Of a stretch of DNA of 41,582 nt, positions 38,351-41,582 are shown in pieces. The notes below the pieces were generated by a model, which saw nothing but the letters and a program-made list of their open reading frames with translations, did not search any database and was not told where the DNA came from. Source of the stretch: G020354085 sp964629975 (lineage in GTDB: Bacteria; Pseudomonadota; Gammaproteobacteria; Acidiferrobacterales; Sulfurifustaceae). The translations under genes and the position numbers were made by a program. Numbering within the stretch: the first letter of the stretch is position 1; each line of letters opens with the position of its first letter. The DNA is taken from NCBI GenBank assembly GCA_964629975.1, contig CAZVUN010000009.1:1-41582 (forward strand). Direction: 5' to 3'.

Positions 38351-38583
38351 GCGCGGAACGTGAGCTGGCGCGCGTGCGCTGGCGCTGCCGGCGCGGTCTG
38401 CTCGAGCTCGACCTGCTGCTCGGGCGGTTCGTCGAGCGGCACTACGCGAACCTGACGGCGGCCGAGCGCGCTCTGTTCGCGCAGCTGCTGCAGACCCCCG
38501 ACCCGACGCTGCTTGCCTACCTGCAGGGACAAGAAGACCCCTCACCGGAACTAAAGCAACTTGTCAGAAAGATTTGCCAATAG
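38347..38583 (+). CDS. sdhE: FAD assembly factor SdhE
   Basis: Small cytoplasmic chaperone that promotes covalent flavinylation of SdhA. 78 aa from the GTG at 38347, overlapping the sdhB stop. The defining motif RGLLELD (RGxxExD, Arg16-Asp22) is intact, followed by LDLLLGRFVERHY and a helical bundle ending in a Pro/Glu stretch. Its place after sdhB, next to its client SdhA, supports the role. In E. coli the homologue (ygfY/cptB) is likewise paired with ygfX. Confidence 0.95.
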   Translation: MSAERELARVRWRCRRGLLELDLLLGRFVERHYANLTAAERALFAQLLQTPDPTLLAYLQGQEDPSPELKQLVRKICQ

Positions 38584-39007
38584 GCTGATCTTGCAAATAA
38601 ATGGTTCTCCGGGTCTGGGCATCGCCCTGGCGATGATGCATCTTGGCGCGGCGGCCGCGCTGGGCATGGCGCCACTGCCCTGGACGGTGCGCGTGCTGGT
38701 CTGGATCCTGATCGGTATCAGCCTCGTGCGCAGCCTGCGCCTGCATGCCACCCGCCAGGGTGCTGACGCGGTGACGGCGTTACTGCTCGAGGCGGATCAG
38801 GAACTGTCGCTGCGACTCAAGGGGTCGTCCGACTGGCAGAGCTGTCAGGTGCTCAGCCAGGCGCTGCACCCGTGGGTCGTGGTGCTGCGCGTGCGCTGCC
38901 GGCCGCGGCGCGGCACGCTCAGCCTGGTGATCTGCGCCGACGCCGTGGAGCCGTCCGCGTTCCGGCGCTTGCGCGCCCGCCTGCGGCTGCGACGCGAGGC
39001 GGCGTGA
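38561..39007 (+). CDS. ygfX: YgfX (CptA)-family membrane protein
   Basis: 148 aa from the TTG at 38561, which overlaps sdhE by 23 nt; a second in-frame TTG at 38591 is possible and there is no in-frame ATG before the first helix. Two hydrophobic helices lie at about 18-37 and 42-58, then a basic cytoplasmic domain with W...VL..ALHPWVVVLRVR and a final RRLRARLRLRR. Layout and pairing with sdhE match E. coli YgfX, reported to affect cell division proteins and called a toxin partner of SdhE/CptB; that role is debated. The 3' end overlaps nadB by 89 nt on the opposite strand. Confidence 0.82.
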   Translation: MSERFANRLILQINGSPGLGIALAMMHLGAAAALGMAPLPWTVRVLVWILIGISLVRSLRLHATRQGADAVTALLLEADQELSLRLKGSSDWQSCQVLSQALHPWVVVLRVRCRPRRGTLSLVICADAVEPSAFRRLRARLRLRREAA

Positions 39008-40604
39008 GCACGGTGTCGTGCTGGGCAAGGGCGGGGTCGGGACGGGGATAGTCACGGGTGAAGTGCAGGCCGCGCGATTCCCTGCGCTGCGCGGCGCAAC
39101 GCACGATCAGCTCCGCGACCAATACCAGGTTGCGTAGCTCGATCAGATCGTTGGTGATGCGGAAGTGGCTGTAATAGTCACGGATTTCTTCCTTGAGCAG
39201 ATCGATGCGATGCTGGGCGCGTTCCAGGCGCTTGGTCGTGCGCACGATGCCGACATAGTCCCACATGCAGCGGCGCAGCTCGTCCCAGTTGTGCGAGACC
39301 ACCACCGCCTCGTCGGCGTCGGTCACGCGACTTTCGTCCCAGGCCGGCAACGGCGTGGCTTCGGTTGATGCGCCCGGCAGACGCGCACGGATGTCGCGCG
39401 CCGCCGCCTGCGCGAACACCACGCACTCGAGCAGCGAGTTGCTGGCCAGCCGGTTGGCGCCGTGCAGCCCGGTGTGGGCACATTCGCCAATCGCATACAG
39501 CCCGTCGAGATCGGTGCGCCCGCGCAGGTCGGTGACCACGCCGCCACAGGTGTAGTGCGCGGCCGGCACCACCGGGATTGGCTCGCGCGTGATGTCGTAG
39601 CCGAGTTCGCGGCAGCGCTCATAGATGGTCGGAAAGTGGGTGGTGATGAACTCGGCCGGCTTGTGGCTGATGTCGAGATGCACGTAATCGAGACCGCGGC
39701 GCTTCATCTCGAAGTCGATGGCGCGCGCCACCACGTCGCGCGGCGCCAGCTCCCCGCGCGCGTCGTGCTCGTGCATGAACGGCCGGCCGTCGGGCAGGGT
39801 GAGGCGCGCACCTTCGCCGCGCAGCGCCTCGCTGATCAAGAACGACTTGGCGCGCGGGTGGTAGAGACAGGTGGGATGGAACTGCATGAACTCCATGTTG
39901 GCCACGCGGCAGCCCGCGCGCCAGGCCATGGCGATGCCGTCGCCGGTCGAGGTGTCCGGGTTGCTGGTGTACAGGTAGACCTTGGAGGCGCCACCGGTGG
40001 CGAGCGCGATGAAGCGGGCGCTCAGCACCAGCACGCGGTGATCGGCCTTCTGCAGGGCGTAGACCCCGAGACAGCGATTGGCGCCGGAAAGGCCAAGCCT
40101 CTGTCGCGTAATGAGGTCGATGGCCAGGTGGTCTTCGAACAGGCGGATGCGGGGGTGGTGTCGCACCTTCGCCTCGAGCGTGTTCTCGAGCGCCTTGCCG
40201 GTGGCATCGGCCGCATGAATGATGCGCCGGTGGCTGTGCCCGCCCTCGCGTGTCAGGTGGTAGCCGACCGCGCCGTCTTCGCGCCGCTCGCGCGTGAACG
40301 GGACGCCCTGTTCGATCAACCAGCGAATCGCCTCCGGGCCGTTGCGCACCACGAACTCCACCGTGGTGCGCTTGCACAGCCCGGCGCCGGCCTCGAGCGT
40401 GTCGGCGATGTGCGCCTCGAAGGAATCCTCGCGCCCGTTGAGGACGGCGGCGATCCCGCCCTGGGCATAGAGGCTGGACCCCTCGGTCAGGGCGGCCTTG
40501 GTGAGCACGGTCACCGCGGCGCTGTCGGCCAGCTCGAGGGCGAGACTCAGGCCCGCGGCACCGCCGCCGATGATCAGGACATCGGAGTCGATCTGGGTCT
40601 GCAT
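38919..40604 (-). CDS. nadB: L-aspartate oxidase NadB
   Basis: FAD enzyme oxidising aspartate to iminoaspartate, first step of de novo NAD synthesis. 561 aa from the ATG at 40604 (a GTG at 40622 adds six residues); E. coli has 540. The FAD loop DVLIIGGGAAGLSLALEL comes first, then SSLYAQGGIAAV, the catalytic HSHRRIIHAADATGKAL and FMQFHPTCLYHP, PAAHYTCGGV and GANRLASNSLLE. Conserved sequence ends at DYPRPDPALAQHDTVL; the last ~25 residues are an Arg-rich tail lying antisense to the ygfX 3' end. Homologous to SdhA but clearly NadB. Confidence 0.96.
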   Translation of the reverse strand: MQTQIDSDVLIIGGGAAGLSLALELADSAAVTVLTKAALTEGSSLYAQGGIAAVLNGREDSFEAHIADTLEAGAGLCKRTTVEFVVRNGPEAIRWLIEQGVPFTRERREDGAVGYHLTREGGHSHRRIIHAADATGKALENTLEAKVRHHPRIRLFEDHLAIDLITRQRLGLSGANRCLGVYALQKADHRVLVLSARFIALATGGASKVYLYTSNPDTSTGDGIAMAWRAGCRVANMEFMQFHPTCLYHPRAKSFLISEALRGEGARLTLPDGRPFMHEHDARGELAPRDVVARAIDFEMKRRGLDYVHLDISHKPAEFITTHFPTIYERCRELGYDITREPIPVVPAAHYTCGGVVTDLRGRTDLDGLYAIGECAHTGLHGANRLASNSLLECVVFAQAAARDIRARLPGASTEATPLPAWDESRVTDADEAVVVSHNWDELRRCMWDYVGIVRTTKRLERAQHRIDLLKEEIRDYYSHFRITNDLIELRNLVLVAELIVRCAAQRRESRGLHFTRDYPRPDPALAQHDTVLTPPRVAAAGGRASAGTRTAPRRRRRSPG

Positions 40605-40645
40605 GGGCGGGGCGCTGGCCACGGTAGGCGCGTGCGAATCAATAT

Positions 40646-40656
40646 CCTATCATAGG
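40646..40656. repeat. Palindrome CCTATCATAGG upstream of nadB
   Basis: An 11-bp palindrome in the AT-richest part of the 171-bp gap between divergent nadB and rpoE. On the minus strand it overlaps TAGGAT, a possible nadB -10. It could be an operator, but one small palindrome is weak evidence. Confidence 0.3.
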
Positions 40657-40708
40657 GCCCCGATTCCCTAAGTCTGCGTGCCGCCTCGCAAAAACACTCT
40701 CCCGGCGC

Positions 40709-40736
40709 CGAACTTTCCGATGCTGGCGCGGTCAGT
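40709..40736 (+). promoter_or_regulatory. Sigma-E-type promoter of rpoE (autoregulation)
   Basis: CGAACTT (40709-40715), 16 bp, TCAGT (40732-40736). This matches the sigma-E pattern GGAACTT-N16-TCnnA/T well, with the diagnostic AACTT block. It sits about 40 nt before rpoE, as expected for positive autoregulation known in E. coli and Pseudomonas. Confidence 0.7.
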
Positions 40737-40775
40737 TACCGCTAGCGACGGGTCAGTCGGCGCGCCCATTCATCC

Positions 40776-41354
40776 ATGAACGAGCGCGGCATTGACCAGA
40801 AGCTGGTCGCCCGGGTGCAGAAAGGCGAGAAGGGCGCCTTTGACCTGTTGGTGCGCAAGTACCAGCACAAGGTCGCCAAACTGGTCGCGCGCTATGTGCG
40901 CGATCGCGCCGAAATCGAGGACGTCACGCAAGAGGCGTTCATCCGCGCCTACCGTGCCATCGGGGCCTTTCGCGGCGAGAGCGCGTTCTATACTTGGCTA
41001 TACCGAATCGCAGTGAATACCGCCAAGAACTATCTGGAGTCCCAGGGTCGCCGTCCCCCCGGCACGGACGTCGAGGCCGACGCCGCCGAGCAGCTGGAGG
41101 GGGCGGAGTTGCTGCGCGACAGCGCGACGCCCGAGCGACATCTTCTTACCGACGAAATCGCCACCACCGTACGCCGCGTCCTGGAGAATCTGCCGCCTGA
41201 CCTGCGTTCCGCGATCATGCTGCGCGAGATCGAAGGCCTGAGTTACGAAGAGATCGCCGAGGTCATGAATTGCCCCATCGGCACGGTACGCTCGCGCATC
41301 TTTCGGGCGCGCGAGGCGATCGATGCCGAACTCAAACCCTTGCTGGAGAAGTGA
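40776..41354 (+). CDS. rpoE: Envelope-stress sigma factor RpoE (sigma-E)
   Basis: Group 4 (ECF) sigma factor controlling outer-membrane assembly and LPS genes. 192 aa against 191 in E. coli. Region 2 (-10 recognition) includes DVTQEAFIRAYRAIGAF and AFYTWLYRIAVNTAKNYL; region 4 (-35 recognition) includes LREIEGLSYEEIAEVMNCPIGTVRSRIFRARE. The start MNERGIDQKLVARVQKGEKGAFDLLV is typical of true RpoE. Followed by rseA; RseP, needed for its release, is at 12228-13589. Confidence 0.98.
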   Translation: MNERGIDQKLVARVQKGEKGAFDLLVRKYQHKVAKLVARYVRDRAEIEDVTQEAFIRAYRAIGAFRGESAFYTWLYRIAVNTAKNYLESQGRRPPGTDVEADAAEQLEGAELLRDSATPERHLLTDEIATTVRRVLENLPPDLRSAIMLREIEGLSYEEIAEVMNCPIGTVRSRIFRAREAIDAELKPLLEK

Positions 41355-41360
41355 CGCGGT

Positions 41361-41582
41361 ATGAAAGAGCAGCTGTCGGCCCTGGTGGACAACGAACTCA
41401 ATGAATTCGAGGAGCGGCGCGTGCTGCAGGAGCTCGCGCGCGATGCCTCGTTGCGCGCGAGCTGGCAGCGCTACCACCTCATGCGCGCGGCCTTGCGCAA
41501 CGAGCTCGAGCAGGCGCCCTCGCCAGCCAGCACCGAGCGGCTGATCGCGCGGCTGGCCGCGGAACCGGGCCCCCCGCGCCCC
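41361..41582 (+). CDS. rseA: Anti-sigma-E factor RseA (3' partial)
   Basis: The first 74 codons are visible before the window ends. MKEQLSALVDNELNEFEERRVLQELARD and SWQRYHLMRAALRNEL form the N-terminal RseA domain that clamps sigma-E. The transmembrane segment cut by DegS and RseP lies beyond the window. It starts 6 nt after rpoE, the canonical rpoE-rseA pair. Confidence 0.95.
   Translation, partial: MKEQLSALVDNELNEFEERRVLQELARDASLRASWQRYHLMRAALRNELEQAPSPASTERLIARLAAEPGPPRP

Noticed and set aside
40646..40680. A definite nadB promoter or NadR-type operator
   Set aside because: Only a weak -10 and one small palindrome; insufficient to name a regulator.

Overview
The window is a stretch of chromosome from a high-GC gammaproteobacterium, and almost every base is coding. 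The order rpsB-tsf-pyrH-frr-uppS-cdsA-dxr-rseP-bamA-skp-lpxD-fabZ-lpxA-lpxB-rnhB-dnaE-accA-tilS-pyrG-kdsA-eno-ftsB is the classic gammaproteobacterial core block. The sdhCDAB-sdhE-ygfX / nadB / rpoE-rseA order at the right end fits the same class. LPS genes plus BamA show an outer membrane. The GC level, gene order and a YeiH-type 'sulfate exporter' suggest a Chromatiales/Acidiferrobacterales-like, perhaps sulfur-oxidising, bacterium; that placement is inference.

Layout. (1) 1-2454 (+): end of a branched-chain amino acid ABC operon, livM (5' cut by the window), livG, livF. (2) 2458-5932 (-): map and glnD, convergent with livF with a 3-nt gap. (3) 6030-30814 (+): the core block, with candidate promoters before rpsB, dnaE, pyrG and ftsB. 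It covers translation (S2, EF-Ts, RRF), UMP kinase, isoprenoid and phospholipid synthesis, outer-membrane assembly, lipid A synthesis, DNA polymerase III alpha, fatty-acid initiation, tRNA-Ile lysidinylation, CTP synthase, KDO8P synthase, enolase and FtsB. (4) 30818-33899 (-): the only accessory-looking part. It holds an SRPBCC-like membrane-anchored protein overlapping a universal stress protein, then a separate transcription unit with its own promoter and terminator. That unit encodes an enlarged YeiH/PF03601-family transporter followed by a 42-residue single-helix membrane protein. (5) 33974-35041 (-): ygfZ, divergent from (6) 35123-39007 (+): succinate dehydrogenase and its FAD-assembly factor SdhE, then YgfX. 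(7) 38919-40604 (-): nadB, overlapping ygfX tail to tail. (8) 40709-41582 (+): rpoE behind a good match to a sigma-E promoter, then the start of rseA.

How it fits together: regions 3 and 8 form a coherent envelope system, because RseP and the RpoE-RseA pair control envelope stress while BamA, Skp and Lpx proteins build the envelope. SdhE and SdhABCD are a chaperone-client set. I saw no tRNA, rRNA, CRISPR, insertion sequence or phage gene. No gene-free stretch reaches 300 bases; the longest gaps are 5933-6179, 33754-33973 and 40605-40775, each described below.

Points most worth a second look: the small membrane ORF with the enlarged transporter; tilS lacking any ATG/GTG/TTG start before its catalytic P-loop; and candidate leaderless starts for ftsB and sdhC.
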